From Actimicrobium antarcticum (lineage in GTDB: Bacteria; Pseudomonadota; Gammaproteobacteria; Burkholderiales; Burkholderiaceae_D), in NCBI RefSeq assembly GCF_039536745.1, contig NZ_BAAAZE010000008.1, positions 682,001 to 746,000 of the forward strand: a stretch of 64,000 bases of DNA, in the 5' to 3' direction. Each line of letters begins with the position of its first letter. The first letter of the stretch is position 1. This document shows positions 37,498-47,024 of this stretch, piece by piece. Both the position numbers and the translations under genes were made by a program. The notes beneath the pieces were generated by a model. It made no database searches and was not told where the DNA came from. It saw nothing but the letters and a program-made list of their open reading frames with translations.

Positions 37498-37929
37498 TCA
37501 GTGCAACGTCGTTGAATCCGGAATGGCTGCCACCGGTGGCTTGCCCGGCGCGATCGAGGCATGATGCACCGCGATGCGCCAGCCCAGCGGAGTCTTCAGG
37601 TACACATTGGTGGCGATGATGTGCAGGTCCTGCGTGATGTCGCCGCTGCGCATTTGTTCGAGCACGCTATGGGTGGCGGCCATCAGGTTTTGCATCACAT
37701 GCAGTTGCACCGGATGGATGTGCACGCCACCGTGTTCGAACACGGCTTGCCACGAGGCGCGGATTGCCGCATGGCCGATCAGGCGCGGCGCACCCGGATG
37801 AATGCAGGTGATTTCTTCGTCATCGGCCCACAGTGCCATCAACGCGTCGAGGTCGGCGCGACCGAGTGCATCATAAAAGGCGGCTTCGGTGTCATCCGGC
37901 GTGCCTCCTAATTGTTTTTTGCGAGACAT
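37498..37929 (-). CDS. SnoaL/NTF2-like (DUF4440-type) protein
   Basis: 143-residue protein of the NTF2 fold. DTEAAFYDALGRADLDALMALWADDEEITCIHPG is the typical N-terminal helix and first strand pair, with RLIGHAAIRASWQAVF after it and VYLKTPLGWRIAVHHAS as the terminal strands. Function unknown; such proteins are often small ketosteroid-isomerase-like binders. It lies between the zinc-finger gene and yheT on the same strand. Confidence 0.85.
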   Translation of the reverse strand: MSRKKQLGGTPDDTEAAFYDALGRADLDALMALWADDEEITCIHPGAPRLIGHAAIRASWQAVFEHGGVHIHPVQLHVMQNLMAATHSVLEQMRSGDITQDLHIIATNVYLKTPLGWRIAVHHASIAPGKPPVAAIPDSTTLH

Positions 37930-37969
37930 GGTGGCTCCGTGGTGTTCAGGGAATGTGTGGCGCAGGCAG

Positions 37970-38170
37970 TCAGTGCGCGTGCACTGCTTCGCCCGGTCGC
38001 ATCTGGTATTCGGTGCCACAGTACGGACATTTGGCGTGGCCGTTGGTGCCCATGTCAAGAAAGACGCGCGGATGCGATGACCAGACCGGCATCGCGTCGT
38101 TCGGGCAATGGGCGGGCAAATCCATGGCGCCGAGTTCGACGGGGGCAGAGGGTGACTTCAAATTGCTCAT
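37970..38170 (-). CDS. Zinc-finger domain-containing protein (zf-CHCC type)
   Basis: 66-residue protein. Zinc ligands are likely C and H of LPAHCPNDAM and the CPYCGTEY pair near the C-terminus, the pattern of the CHCC zinc finger found in the NDUFS6 subunit of complex I. Exact role in bacteria unknown. It is 40 bp upstream of the NTF2-like gene and divergent from azlC. Confidence 0.88.
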   Translation of the reverse strand: MSNLKSPSAPVELGAMDLPAHCPNDAMPVWSSHPRVFLDMGTNGHAKCPYCGTEYQMRPGEAVHAH

Positions 38171-38286
38171 GGCGATGTTCCAGCTTTGTCAGGGAAGAAA
38201 AGCCTGATTTTAGCGGATTCGGCATCGCCAAAAAGTTCGACTGTAAAATGAGCGGTTAATCACTGCACCACCATTGCACCGTACCC

Positions 38287-39039
38287 ATGCTCAACGCCGA
38301 AACCGCCTCTGGCCATCAATCCGCCGCCGTCCTCGAAAAACGCGCTTTCTCCGATGCCTTCAAGATCAGTGGCGCGACCATGCCGGGTATCTTTGCCTGG
38401 GGCATGGTGTCCGGCATGGCGATGGTCAAATCCGGGCTGACCCTGTGGCAGGCGCTGGGCATGTCGTTCTTCGTGTTTGCCGGCTCGGCCCAATTGGCGG
38501 CGTTGCCTCTGATTGCCGCGAATGCGCCGGAGTGGGTGGTCTTTGTCACTGCGCTGGTGGTGAACTTGCGCTTCGTGATTTTTGCAGCGGCGATCGGGCC
38601 GCATTTTGCGCATTTGCCGTGGCATCGGCGGCTCTGGTACGGCTACTTCAATGCCGACATCACGATGGGGTTTTTTCCGCGCCGGTTTCCTTCCGAAACC
38701 TTGCATCAGCCGGCCGGCAAGGTCGGCTATTTCACCGGAATCTGCTACCCGAACTGGTGTGCCTGGCAAAGCGGGGCGTTGATCGGCATCCTGCTGGCAA
38801 GCCAGATACCGGAAAGCTGGGGCATCGGTTTTGCCGGCACGCTGGCGCTGCTGGCGGTGATGATTCCGATGACCGTCAATCTTGCCGCGCTCGGTGGCGT
38901 GCTGGTCGCCGGTGTGGTCGCGATTCTGGCGGCGCATGTGCCGTACCGGCTCGGCTTGCTGGTGGCGGTACTGGCCGGCATGGCAGTTGCCATGCTGATT
39001 GATCGCCTGATGGACAAACACCTGCCGGGGAAGAACTGA
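38287..39039 (+). CDS. azlC: AzlC family branched-chain amino-acid exporter, large subunit
   Basis: Inner-membrane permease of 250 residues. FKISGATMPGIFAWGMVSGMAMVKSGLTLWQALGM and FVFAGSAQLAALPLI near the N-terminus and NLRFVIFAAAIGPHF in the middle are AzlC landmarks. AzlCD/YgaZH pairs export branched-chain amino acids. The ATG of azlD follows the TGA directly (39037-39040), so the two are coupled. Confidence 0.94.
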   Translation: MLNAETASGHQSAAVLEKRAFSDAFKISGATMPGIFAWGMVSGMAMVKSGLTLWQALGMSFFVFAGSAQLAALPLIAANAPEWVVFVTALVVNLRFVIFAAAIGPHFAHLPWHRRLWYGYFNADITMGFFPRRFPSETLHQPAGKVGYFTGICYPNWCAWQSGALIGILLASQIPESWGIGFAGTLALLAVMIPMTVNLAALGGVLVAGVVAILAAHVPYRLGLLVAVLAGMAVAMLIDRLMDKHLPGKN

Positions 39040-39363
39040 ATGACCACGACCGAAATCTGGATCACGATTGCGCTGCTCACGCTGGCCACGATCGTGACAC
39101 GCAGTTCCTTCTTTTTACTGGGTCATGCAGTCAAGCTGCCCGAGCGCTTGCAGCATGCCTTGCGCTACGCCCCGGCCGCCGCGATGGCCGCCATCGTCGC
39201 GCCGGACCTGGTGATGGTCGGTGGCGCGGTGGATCTGCACTGGACCAATCCGCGCCTGCTGGCCGGGATCGGCGCGGTGGTTTTTTTCCTGCTGACCAAA
39301 CACATGCTGGGCACTATCGTCATCGGGATGGCCCTTTATACGGCACTGCGGCTGATTATGTAG
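39040..39363 (+). CDS. azlD: AzlD family branched-chain amino-acid exporter, small subunit
   Basis: 107-residue membrane protein with about four hydrophobic segments, partner of AzlC. TRSSFFLLGHAVKLPERLQHALRYAPAAAMAAIVAPDL is the AzlD signature in pieces. Start codon follows the azlC stop with no gap. Substrate specificity is inferred from family only. Confidence 0.93.
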   Translation: MTTTEIWITIALLTLATIVTRSSFFLLGHAVKLPERLQHALRYAPAAAMAAIVAPDLVMVGGAVDLHWTNPRLLAGIGAVVFFLLTKHMLGTIVIGMALYTALRLIM

Positions 39364-39454
39364 GTTGTCCGACTACTACCGGAAAAACGCCGGGCAGGCC
39401 TACTGGCTGGGTTAAAATGTCGCCTCTTTCAACGTAGGTATCGGGGTTTTGGCT

Positions 39455-40648
39455 ATGCAATTCAATCGACTCAGCGACCTGATCGCCGACAACCAGCTGC
39501 GTGGCAAGCGCGTCTTCATTCGCGCCGATCTGAATGTGCCGCAGGACGATGCCGGCAACATCACCGAAGACACCCGCATCCGTGCCTCGGTGCCGGCGAT
39601 TCGCCAGGCGCTCGATGCCGGCGCTGCCGTGATGGTGACCTCGCATCTGGGTCGTCCGACCGAAGGCACATTCACACCAAAAGATTCCCTCGCACCGATT
39701 GCCGTGCGCCTCGCCGAATTGCTCGGCCAGCCGGTCGCGCTGCGCCAGGACTGGATCGATGGCGTCGATGTCGCGCCAGGCCAGGTTGTGCTGCTCGAAA
39801 ACTGCCGCGTCAATCTCGGCGAAAAAAAGAACGACGACGTCCTCGCGAAAAAAATGGCCGCGCTCTGCGACATCTATGTCAATGACGCGTTCGGCACGGC
39901 CCATCGCGCCGAAGCCACCACGCACGGCATCGCCCGCTACGCTCCGGTCGCTTGCGCCGGCCCGTTGCTGGCCGCTGAACTCGATGCACTGGGCAAGGCG
40001 CTGCATGCGCCAGCCCGGCCGCTGGTGGCGATCGTGGCTGGCTCCAAAGTCTCGTCCAAACTCTCGATTCTGAAAGCTCTGGCGGCCAAGGTCGACCAGC
40101 TGATCGTCGGCGGCGGGATTGCCAACACCTTCATGCTGGCCGCTGGCCTGAAGATCGGCAAATCGCTGGCCGAAGCCGATCTGGTGGCCGAAGCCAAAGA
40201 GATCATGGCAATGATGAGCGCCCGCGGTGCCTCGGTGCCGATCCCGACCGATGTGGTTTGTGCCAAGGAATTTTCTGCCACGGCCACCGCCACGGTCAAA
40301 CTGGTCGCCGACGTCGAAGACGACGACATGATCCTGGATATCGGGCCGCAAACCGCCGCACTGCTGGCCGTGCAGATTGCCAAATCTGGTACCGTGGTCT
40401 GGAATGGCCCGGTCGGCGTGTTCGAATTCGACCAGTTCGGTCATGGCACCAAAACCCTGGCGCTGGCCATTGCCGACGCCGCAGCGTTTTCGATTGCCGG
40501 CGGTGGCGATACGCTGGCTGCGATTGCGAAGTACGGCATCAGTGACCGTATCGACTACATTTCCACCGGCGGTGGCGCGTTTCTGGAATTTCTCGAAGGC
40601 CAGACCTTGCCGGCGGTTGCCGTGCTGGAGCAACGTGCTGCCGGCTAA
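39455..40648 (+). CDS. pgk: Phosphoglycerate kinase
   Basis: Glycolytic and gluconeogenic kinase, 397 residues, converting 1,3-bisphosphoglycerate plus ADP to 3-phosphoglycerate plus ATP. Start 39455 gives MQFNRLSDLIADNQL; an in-frame TTG six bases earlier is less likely. The landmark KRVFIRADLNVPQD lies at about residues 19-32, TSHLGRPTEG follows, and the C-terminal nucleotide site includes GGGDTLAAI and FISTGGGAFLEFLEG. First gene of a pgk-pyk-fba-purCEK-tsaC run on the plus strand. Confidence 0.98.
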   Translation: MQFNRLSDLIADNQLRGKRVFIRADLNVPQDDAGNITEDTRIRASVPAIRQALDAGAAVMVTSHLGRPTEGTFTPKDSLAPIAVRLAELLGQPVALRQDWIDGVDVAPGQVVLLENCRVNLGEKKNDDVLAKKMAALCDIYVNDAFGTAHRAEATTHGIARYAPVACAGPLLAAELDALGKALHAPARPLVAIVAGSKVSSKLSILKALAAKVDQLIVGGGIANTFMLAAGLKIGKSLAEADLVAEAKEIMAMMSARGASVPIPTDVVCAKEFSATATATVKLVADVEDDDMILDIGPQTAALLAVQIAKSGTVVWNGPVGVFEFDQFGHGTKTLALAIADAAAFSIAGGGDTLAAIAKYGISDRIDYISTGGGAFLEFLEGQTLPAVAVLEQRAAG

Positions 40649-40665
40649 CTGGCCCCAGTAAAAAC

Positions 40666-40692
40666 CGCGACGCTTCAGCCTGAAGCGCCGCG
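40666..40692 (+). other. Stem-loop in the pgk-pyk gap
   Basis: CGCGACGCTTCA and TGAAGCGCCGCG form a 12-bp stem with one mismatch around a GCC loop, followed by ACATTTT. It lies 18 bp after the pgk stop and 23 bp before pyk. It may attenuate transcription or stabilise the pgk message. Confidence 0.6.
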
Positions 40693-40714
40693 ACATTTTC
40701 ACAAGGAAAACCGC

Positions 40715-42154
40715 ATGTCGTTGTCACGCGCTACCAAAATTGTTGCCACCATCGGACCGGCCTCCAGCGACCTCGATACGCTGACACGGATGATCAGGGC
40801 CGGTGTCAATGTAGTGCGGCTGAATTTTTCGCATGGCAAGGCGCAGGACCACATCGACCGAGCGGCGATGGTGCGTCAGGCCGCAGCCGACTGCGGACGC
40901 GAAATCGCCATCATGGCCGACCTGCAGGGCCCCAAAATCCGCGTCGGCAAATTCGAGCATGGCAAGATCGAGCTAGTCAAAGGTGCCCACTTCATCCTCG
41001 ATGCAGCCTGCCAGCTGGGCAATCAGGAAGTTGTCGGTCTGGACTATCGCGAGTTGCCGCGCGACCTGCGTGCCAACGATGTGTTGTTGCTCAATGATGG
41101 CCTGATCGTGCTGATCGTCGACAAGATCGTTGGCAGCGCGATTCACACCACGGTGCGTATCGGCGGCGAACTGTCGAACAACAAGGGTATCAATCGTCAG
41201 GGCGGCGGCCTGTCGGCGCCAGCACTGACCGGCAAGGACATGGAAGACATCAAGACCGCGATGAGCATCCAGGCCGATTACGTCGCGGTATCGTTCCCGA
41301 AAAGTGCCACCGACATGGTGCTGGCGCGTCACCTGGCCAACATCGCCGGAGAAGAATTCGGTCACAAGCCACTGATGATTGCCAAAATCGAGCGGGCCGA
41401 AGCGATTCCGGTCCTGCAGGAAATCCTCGATGCCTCCGATGGCATCATGGTCGCGCGTGGCGACCTGGCCGTCGAAGTCGGCAATGCGGCCGTACCGGCG
41501 CTGCAAAAGCGCATGATCAAGATGGCCCGCGCCTCCAATAAACTGGCCATCACCGCGACCCAGATGATGGAGTCGATGATCGTCAATGCGGTGCCAACCC
41601 GTGCCGAAGTCTCCGACGTGGCCAACGCAGTGCTGGATGGCACCGATGCCGTGATGACCTCGGCCGAAACCGCGTCCGGCCGCTATCCGGTCGAGACGGT
41701 CGAGGCGATGGATGCGATCTGCATCGAGGCCGAAAAGTCCGAAGACTACAAGCTCGACGCCGACTTTCTGAATGTCACCTTCACACGTATCGACCAGTCG
41801 ATTGCCTACGGTGCGCTGTTCACCGCGTATCATCTGCGCGTGAAAGCCATCGTGGCGCTGACCGAGTCGGGCTCGACCCCGCTGTGGATGAGCCGGCACA
41901 ACATCGATATTCCGATTTTTGCGATGACGCCCAGCGTGGCGACCCAGCGCAAGGCCGCGCTGTACCGCAATGTCCGGCCGTTCCAGCTGGATCAGTCCAC
42001 CGAGTCCGATGACGTTGTGAAGAACGCCCAGGAGTTGTTGCTTGCCAAAGGCGTCGTCCAGAAAGGTGACATGATCGTCGTCACCTGGGGCGAGCCGATG
42101 GGGCAGGCCGGCGGCACCAATGCGCTGAAGATCATGAAGATCGGCGACAACTGA
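40715..42154 (+). CDS. pyk: Pyruvate kinase
   Basis: Final glycolytic enzyme, 479 residues. MSLSRATKIVATIGPASS at the N-terminus, NVVRLNFSHG, the catalytic region LMIAKIERAEA, and MVARGDLAVEVG (around residue 246) are conserved landmarks; TQMMESMI follows. The C-terminal allosteric domain is complete. It lies 66 bp after pgk and 46 bp before fba on the same strand. Confidence 0.98.
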   Translation: MSLSRATKIVATIGPASSDLDTLTRMIRAGVNVVRLNFSHGKAQDHIDRAAMVRQAAADCGREIAIMADLQGPKIRVGKFEHGKIELVKGAHFILDAACQLGNQEVVGLDYRELPRDLRANDVLLLNDGLIVLIVDKIVGSAIHTTVRIGGELSNNKGINRQGGGLSAPALTGKDMEDIKTAMSIQADYVAVSFPKSATDMVLARHLANIAGEEFGHKPLMIAKIERAEAIPVLQEILDASDGIMVARGDLAVEVGNAAVPALQKRMIKMARASNKLAITATQMMESMIVNAVPTRAEVSDVANAVLDGTDAVMTSAETASGRYPVETVEAMDAICIEAEKSEDYKLDADFLNVTFTRIDQSIAYGALFTAYHLRVKAIVALTESGSTPLWMSRHNIDIPIFAMTPSVATQRKAALYRNVRPFQLDQSTESDDVVKNAQELLLAKGVVQKGDMIVVTWGEPMGQAGGTNALKIMKIGDN

Positions 42155-42200
42155 TAATTGACAACTGACATCTGAATTCACCTAGCTCTGGAGTTACACC

Positions 42201-43265
42201 ATGCCACTCGTCTCAATGCGTCAACTGCTCGATCATGCTGCTGAAAATGGCTACGGCCTGCCGGCATTCAACGTCAACAACCTCGAACAGGTCCTCGCGA
42301 TCATGGGCGCGGCCGATGCGGTCAATTCGCCGGTCATCATGCAGGCCTCGGCCGGCGCCCGCAAATATGCTGGCGAGCCCTTCCTGCGTCACCTGATCGA
42401 AGCGGCCATCGAAGCCTATCCGCACATACCGATCGTGATGCACCAGGATCATGGTCAGTCGCCAGCGGTCTGCATGACGGCGATCCGCTCCGGATTTTCG
42501 TCGGTGATGATGGATGGCTCGCTCAATGAAGACGGCAAATCGGTCGCCAGTTACGAATACAACGTCGAAGTCTCACGCAAGGTGGTCGATTTCTCGCATG
42601 CCATTGGTGTCACGGTCGAAGCCGAACTGGGCGTGCTCGGTTCACTCGAAACGATGATGGGCGACAAGGAAGATGGCCACGGTGCCGATGGCAAGATGAC
42701 CCGCGAGCAATTGCTGACCGATGTCGCGCAGGCTGCCGACTTCGTCCATCTGACCCAGTGCGATGCACTGGCCATCGCGATTGGTACCTCGCACGGCGCG
42801 TACAAGTTTTCACGCAAGCCGACGGGCGACATCCTGGCCATCGACCGCATCAAGGAAATCCATGCACGCATCCCGAACACGCATCTGGTGATGCATGGTT
42901 CGTCGTCGGTGCCGCAAGAGTTGCTGGCCGAGATACGTGAATTCGGTGGCGACATGAAAGAGACCTATGGCGTGCCTGTCGAAGAAATCCAGGAAGGCAT
43001 CAAGCACGGCGTGCGCAAGATCAATATCGATACCGATATCCGCCTCGCCATGACCGGTGCGATCCGCCGTTACCTGTTCGAGAATCCGTCCAAGTTCGAT
43101 CCGCGTGATTATCTGAAGCCAGCCCGCGAAGCGGCGATGCTGGTGGCCAAGGCGCGTTTCCTGTCGTTCGGTTGCGAAGGCCAGGCGTCGAAAATCACGC
43201 CACTGTCGCTCGAAAAAATGGCGACCAAGTACAAGCAGGGCGACCTCAAGCAGATCGTTCAGTAA
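42201..43265 (+). CDS. fba: Class II fructose-bisphosphate aldolase
   Basis: Zinc-dependent aldolase, 354 residues, acting between fructose-1,6-bisphosphate and the triose phosphates. Zinc ligands appear in VMHQDHGQSP (around residue 80) and HGSSSVP (near 230); MDGSLNEDGK contributes the catalytic Asp/Glu region. The start MPLVSMRQLLDHAAENGYGLPAFN is the family start, with GGAG eight bases upstream. Belongs to the CbbA-type subgroup. A 92-bp gap follows before purC. Confidence 0.97.
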   Translation: MPLVSMRQLLDHAAENGYGLPAFNVNNLEQVLAIMGAADAVNSPVIMQASAGARKYAGEPFLRHLIEAAIEAYPHIPIVMHQDHGQSPAVCMTAIRSGFSSVMMDGSLNEDGKSVASYEYNVEVSRKVVDFSHAIGVTVEAELGVLGSLETMMGDKEDGHGADGKMTREQLLTDVAQAADFVHLTQCDALAIAIGTSHGAYKFSRKPTGDILAIDRIKEIHARIPNTHLVMHGSSSVPQELLAEIREFGGDMKETYGVPVEEIQEGIKHGVRKINIDTDIRLAMTGAIRRYLFENPSKFDPRDYLKPAREAAMLVAKARFLSFGCEGQASKITPLSLEKMATKYKQGDLKQIVQ

Positions 43266-43357
43266 TCCGCATTACGTCCTTTTACGGACAACTTATTGGG
43301 CACCTTTTCGGCCGGCGCTGCGCATGCATCCCCGGCCGGATTTCATGGAAAAAGCAT

Positions 43358-44251
43358 ATGAACAGTCTGTATCAATCCGACATTCCTTCCTTGCCGCTGC
43401 TGGGCCGCGGCAAGGTCCGTGACAACTACGCGGTGGGCGACGACCGCATCCTGATCGTTACCACCGATCGCCTGTCGGCGTTCGACGTGGTGATGAACGA
43501 AGCGATTCCCGCCAAGGGTCGCGTGCTCAACCAGATGTCGAATTTCTGGTTCGACAAGCTGGCCGCGATCGTACCGAACCACCTCACCGGCGTGACGCCG
43601 GAAAGCGTCGTGCATCCGACTGAAGTCGATCAGGTACGCGGTCGTGCGGTCGTGGCCAAGCGGCTGCAGCCGATCATGGTCGAGGCTGTCGTGCGCGGTT
43701 ACCTGATTGGCTCCGGCTGGAAGGATTACCAGGCCACCGGTGCCGTCTGTGGCGTGGCATTGCCGGCAGGATTGCGCCAGGCCGACAAGCTGGCAGCACC
43801 GATCTTTACGCCAGCGGCCAAGGCCGAGATGGGCGAACACGACGAGAACATTAGTTTCGCTGACATGGAACAACGCATCGGTGCCGAACTGGCTGCCAAA
43901 ATGCGTGATGTCAGCATCCAGTTGTATCAGGCCGCTGCCGACTTCGCCGCCACGCGCGGCATCATCATCGCCGACACCAAGTTCGAATTCGGACTGGATG
44001 ATGCGGGCACGATGTATCTGATGGATGAAGTGCTGACGGCTGACTCGTCGCGTTTCTGGCCAGCTGATTCGTATGCACCCGGCATGTCGCCGCCATCGTT
44101 CGACAAGCAGTTCGTGCGCGACTATCTGGAAACGCTCGACTGGCCCAAGACCGCACCGGCGCCGAACCTGCCGGCGGATGTGGTGGAAAAAACCGGTGCC
44201 AAATACCGTGAAGCGCTGGAGCGCCTGACCGGCGGCACGCTGGAGGACTGA
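43358..44251 (+). CDS. purC: Phosphoribosylaminoimidazole-succinocarboxamide synthase (SAICAR synthetase)
   Basis: Purine synthesis enzyme joining CAIR and aspartate, 297 residues. LLGRGKVRDNYAVGDDRILIVTTDRLSAFDVVMNE contains the N-terminal lysine/ATP motifs; VRGYLIGSGWKDYQATG and the catalytic DTKFEFGLDDAGTMYLMDE follow. Start 43358 is preferred to an upstream frame inside fba. purE begins one base after its stop, showing tight coupling of purC-purE-purK. Confidence 0.97.
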   Translation: MNSLYQSDIPSLPLLGRGKVRDNYAVGDDRILIVTTDRLSAFDVVMNEAIPAKGRVLNQMSNFWFDKLAAIVPNHLTGVTPESVVHPTEVDQVRGRAVVAKRLQPIMVEAVVRGYLIGSGWKDYQATGAVCGVALPAGLRQADKLAAPIFTPAAKAEMGEHDENISFADMEQRIGAELAAKMRDVSIQLYQAAADFAATRGIIIADTKFEFGLDDAGTMYLMDEVLTADSSRFWPADSYAPGMSPPSFDKQFVRDYLETLDWPKTAPAPNLPADVVEKTGAKYREALERLTGGTLED

Positions 44252-44252
44252 G

Positions 44253-44759
44253 ATGACGGATTTGAATACAGCAGGCACGCCGGTCGTCGGTGTGGTGATG
44301 GGGTCGTCGTCGGATTGGGACGTGATGCAGCATGCGGTCGCGATCCTGAAAGACTTCGGCATTGCGCATGAAGCGCAGGTCATTTCGGCGCACCGGATGC
44401 CGGACCAGTTGTTTGCCTATGCCGAGACGGCCCGGTCACGTGGTCTGGTCGCGATCATTGCCGGCGCTGGCGGCGCGGCACATTTGCCCGGTATGCTGGC
44501 GGCAAAAACCATCGTGCCGGTGCTGGGTGTACCGGTGCCGTCGAAGTATTTGCGCGGTGAGGATTCGCTGCTGTCGATCGTGCAGATGCCAAAAGGCATT
44601 CCGGTGGCAACCTTCGCAATCGGCGAAGCCGGTGCGGCCAACGCCGCTCTGGCAGCGATCGCGATCCTGGCCACGACGGATGACGCACTGGCTACCAAGC
44701 TGGAAGCCTTCCGTGTCGCGCAAACAAACATTGCGCTCGCCATGGTGTTGCCGCTATGA
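44253..44759 (+). CDS. purE: 5-(carboxyamino)imidazole ribonucleotide mutase
   Basis: Mutase converting N5-CAIR to CAIR, 168 residues. VGVVMGSSSDWDVMQHA is the class I PurE signature with catalytic Ser and Asp, followed by VISAHRMPDQL and IAGAGGAAHLPGMLAA. Its last codon overlaps the purK start (ATGA, 44756-44759). Class I purE with adjacent purK is the usual bacterial arrangement. Confidence 0.98.
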   Translation: MTDLNTAGTPVVGVVMGSSSDWDVMQHAVAILKDFGIAHEAQVISAHRMPDQLFAYAETARSRGLVAIIAGAGGAAHLPGMLAAKTIVPVLGVPVPSKYLRGEDSLLSIVQMPKGIPVATFAIGEAGAANAALAAIAILATTDDALATKLEAFRVAQTNIALAMVLPL

Positions 44760-45985
44760 CTGAGTCAGTACAGCTCGCCACTGCCGAGCCAACCTCAGCG
44801 CTGATTCCGCGAGCGACTCCCGCTACCTGGCTGGGCGTGATGGGCGGCGGTCAGCTAGGCCGGATGTTCGTGCATGCCGCACAAGCGATGGGCTACAAGG
44901 TCGCGGTGCTGGAGCCGGTCGCGGATTCGCCGGCCGCGCATGCCGCCGATCATCATCTGGTGGCGCGCTACGACGATGCGGCGGCATTGCAGGAACTGGC
45001 TGCGCAATGCGTCGCTGTCACTACCGAATTCGAGAACGTGCCGGCCGCCAGCCTGGCCTTGCTGGCGCAGCGGGCCACGGTCGCGCCGTCCGCCGCCAAT
45101 GTCTCGGTGGCACAGGACCGGATGGTCGAAAAGAAGTTTTTCATAGACTGTGCAGAACGCTCCGGCGTCCTGCCCGCGCCGCATCTGCTGATCGCTGCCG
45201 ACCAGGATATTGCGATCAATGCCGACCTGATTGCTGCGACGCTGTTGCCCGGAATCGTGAAGACGGTCCGGCTTGGTTACGATGGCAAAGGGCAGGTGCG
45301 GGTGCGCACACTGGAGGACGTCAGTAGCGCATTTGCCGGTATGCAGGGCGTGCCTTGCGTGCTCGAAAAAATGCTGCCGCTGGCCTACGAAGTCTCGGTG
45401 TTGGCCGCGCGTGGGGCCGATGGCACATCGGTGGTTTATCCGATCGCTGAAAACGTTCATCGCGACGGCATCCTGTTCACCACCACCGTACCCGGTCCGC
45501 ATGTGTCACCGGAGTGCGCGCTCCGCGCCCACGACGCGGCGCTGGCGATCATCGAGCAGCTCGGTTACGTCGGTGTCCTGTGCATCGAGTTTTTTATCCT
45601 CGACGATGGCTCGCTGGTCGTCAACGAGATGGCACCGCGTCCGCACAACAGCGGCCACTACACCATCGATGCCTGCATGACCAGCCAGTTTGCCCAGCAG
45701 GTACGGGCCATGGCCGGCCTCGCGCTGGGGGATGTGCGTCAGCATTCGCCAGCCGTGATGCTCAATCTTCTTGGTGATTTGTGGTTCGATACCGCCAGCG
45801 GCGCCTGCACAGAACCCGCATGGGACAGGGTGCTGGCGCTGCCTGGTGCAACCTTGCATCTGTATGGCAAGGATGATCCGCGCCCGTCGCGCAAGATGGG
45901 GCACGTTACCTTTGTCGCATCGACGCTGGCCGAAGCGCAGGACAGCTTGCACGCAGCGTGCGCGATTCTGCGCATTGCGCTCTGA
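44756..45985 (+). CDS. purK: 5-(carboxyamino)imidazole ribonucleotide synthase
   Basis: ATP-grasp carboxylase producing N5-CAIR from AIR, bicarbonate and ATP, 409 residues. GVMGGGQLGRMFVHAAQAMGYKV is the N-terminal family motif; ATP-grasp strands include PGIVKTVRLGYDGKGQVRV, and VNEMAPRPHNSGHYTIDAC is the C-terminal catalytic region. It overlaps purE by 4 bp and is followed by the Sua5-type gene after 10 bp. Confidence 0.97.
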   Translation: MTESVQLATAEPTSALIPRATPATWLGVMGGGQLGRMFVHAAQAMGYKVAVLEPVADSPAAHAADHHLVARYDDAAALQELAAQCVAVTTEFENVPAASLALLAQRATVAPSAANVSVAQDRMVEKKFFIDCAERSGVLPAPHLLIAADQDIAINADLIAATLLPGIVKTVRLGYDGKGQVRVRTLEDVSSAFAGMQGVPCVLEKMLPLAYEVSVLAARGADGTSVVYPIAENVHRDGILFTTTVPGPHVSPECALRAHDAALAIIEQLGYVGVLCIEFFILDDGSLVVNEMAPRPHNSGHYTIDACMTSQFAQQVRAMAGLALGDVRQHSPAVMLNLLGDLWFDTASGACTEPAWDRVLALPGATLHLYGKDDPRPSRKMGHVTFVASTLAEAQDSLHAACAILRIAL

Positions 45986-45995
45986 GGCGATCGGC

Positions 45996-47024
45996 ATGAT
46001 CGTTCCGCCGGCTGACATCGCCACTGCCGCTCGCTTGCTGGAACAGGGGCGGCTGGTTGCCTTTCCAACCGAGACGGTCTACGGCCTCGGCGCCGATGCC
46101 GAAAATCCGGCGGCCATCGCACGCATCTATGCCGCCAAGGGCCGACCGTCGAATCATCCCGTGATCGTGCATCTGGCACCCGGTGCCGATCTTGGTTACT
46201 GGGCTAGTGCGATCCCGTTCGAGGCGCAGGCCTTGATCGATGCCTTCTGGCCAGGTCCGCTGACGCTGATCCTGCCGCGTGCGGCCCATATTCCCGCTGC
46301 GGTCGCCGGCGGCCAGGATTCGGTGGGCGTGCGTTGTCCGTCGCATCCCGTCGCGCAGGCGTTATTGCGTGAATTCAAAAGTGGCAAGGGCGGTATCGCC
46401 GCGCCTTCCGCCAACAAGTTCGGGCATGTCAGCCCGACCACGGCGCAGCATGTGCGGGATGAATTCGGTGTCGGCATCGGGACTGGAACTGACAGCGCAG
46501 TAGACATGGTGCTCGACGGCGGCCAGAGCGACGTCGGTATCGAATCCAGCATCGTCGACCTGACCCGTCTGGCCACCCACGGTCCGGTGCTGCTGCGACC
46601 GGGGCGCGTCACGGTTGCCGAACTCGCCGCGGTGCTGGGCGTCATGCCCGGCGCACCGGATGCTGCCGCACCGCGCGCATCCGGCACGCTGCAGGCCCAT
46701 TACGCACCGCTGACACCGGTGGCGATGGTTGCGTCGGCGGAACTGCTGCCGCGCCTGCAGCAACTGCTTCACGCTGGTCGGCGCGTCGCGCTGATGCACT
46801 GGAGCGACACTGACCCGCAAGGGGTACTGTTCGCGCTGCGCCTGCCAGCATCGCCAGCCGGCTTTGCGCATGCGCTGTATGCTGGCTTGCGGGAGCTCGA
46901 CGCCGTTGCTGCCGATCTGATTCTGGTCGAATCCCCACCAAAAAACGCACCCTGGCAAGCGGTGCACGATCGTCTGCGCCGGGCTGCGCACGACTCTGTT
47001 GGTATTTTGGAACATCTCCTCTAA
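45996..47024 (+). CDS. Threonylcarbamoyl-AMP synthase, Sua5/YrdC family
   Basis: 342-residue enzyme that makes threonylcarbamoyl-AMP for the t6A37 tRNA modification. The YrdC domain (about 1-205) includes GRLVAFPTETVYGLGADA and the KSGKGGIAAPSANKFGHVSPTTAQHV region; a Sua5 C-terminal domain follows after the linker, giving the longer Sua5 form rather than short TsaC. Start 45996 avoids overlap with purK; a longer frame starts inside purK and is rejected. Confidence 0.95.
   Translation: MIVPPADIATAARLLEQGRLVAFPTETVYGLGADAENPAAIARIYAAKGRPSNHPVIVHLAPGADLGYWASAIPFEAQALIDAFWPGPLTLILPRAAHIPAAVAGGQDSVGVRCPSHPVAQALLREFKSGKGGIAAPSANKFGHVSPTTAQHVRDEFGVGIGTGTDSAVDMVLDGGQSDVGIESSIVDLTRLATHGPVLLRPGRVTVAELAAVLGVMPGAPDAAAPRASGTLQAHYAPLTPVAMVASAELLPRLQQLLHAGRRVALMHWSDTDPQGVLFALRLPASPAGFAHALYAGLRELDAVAADLILVESPPKNAPWQAVHDRLRRAAHDSVGILEHLL

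Noticed and set aside
40973..42181. 402-residue ORF antisense to pyk
   Set aside because: Shadow of pyk; His/Arg/Gly-rich product with no family.
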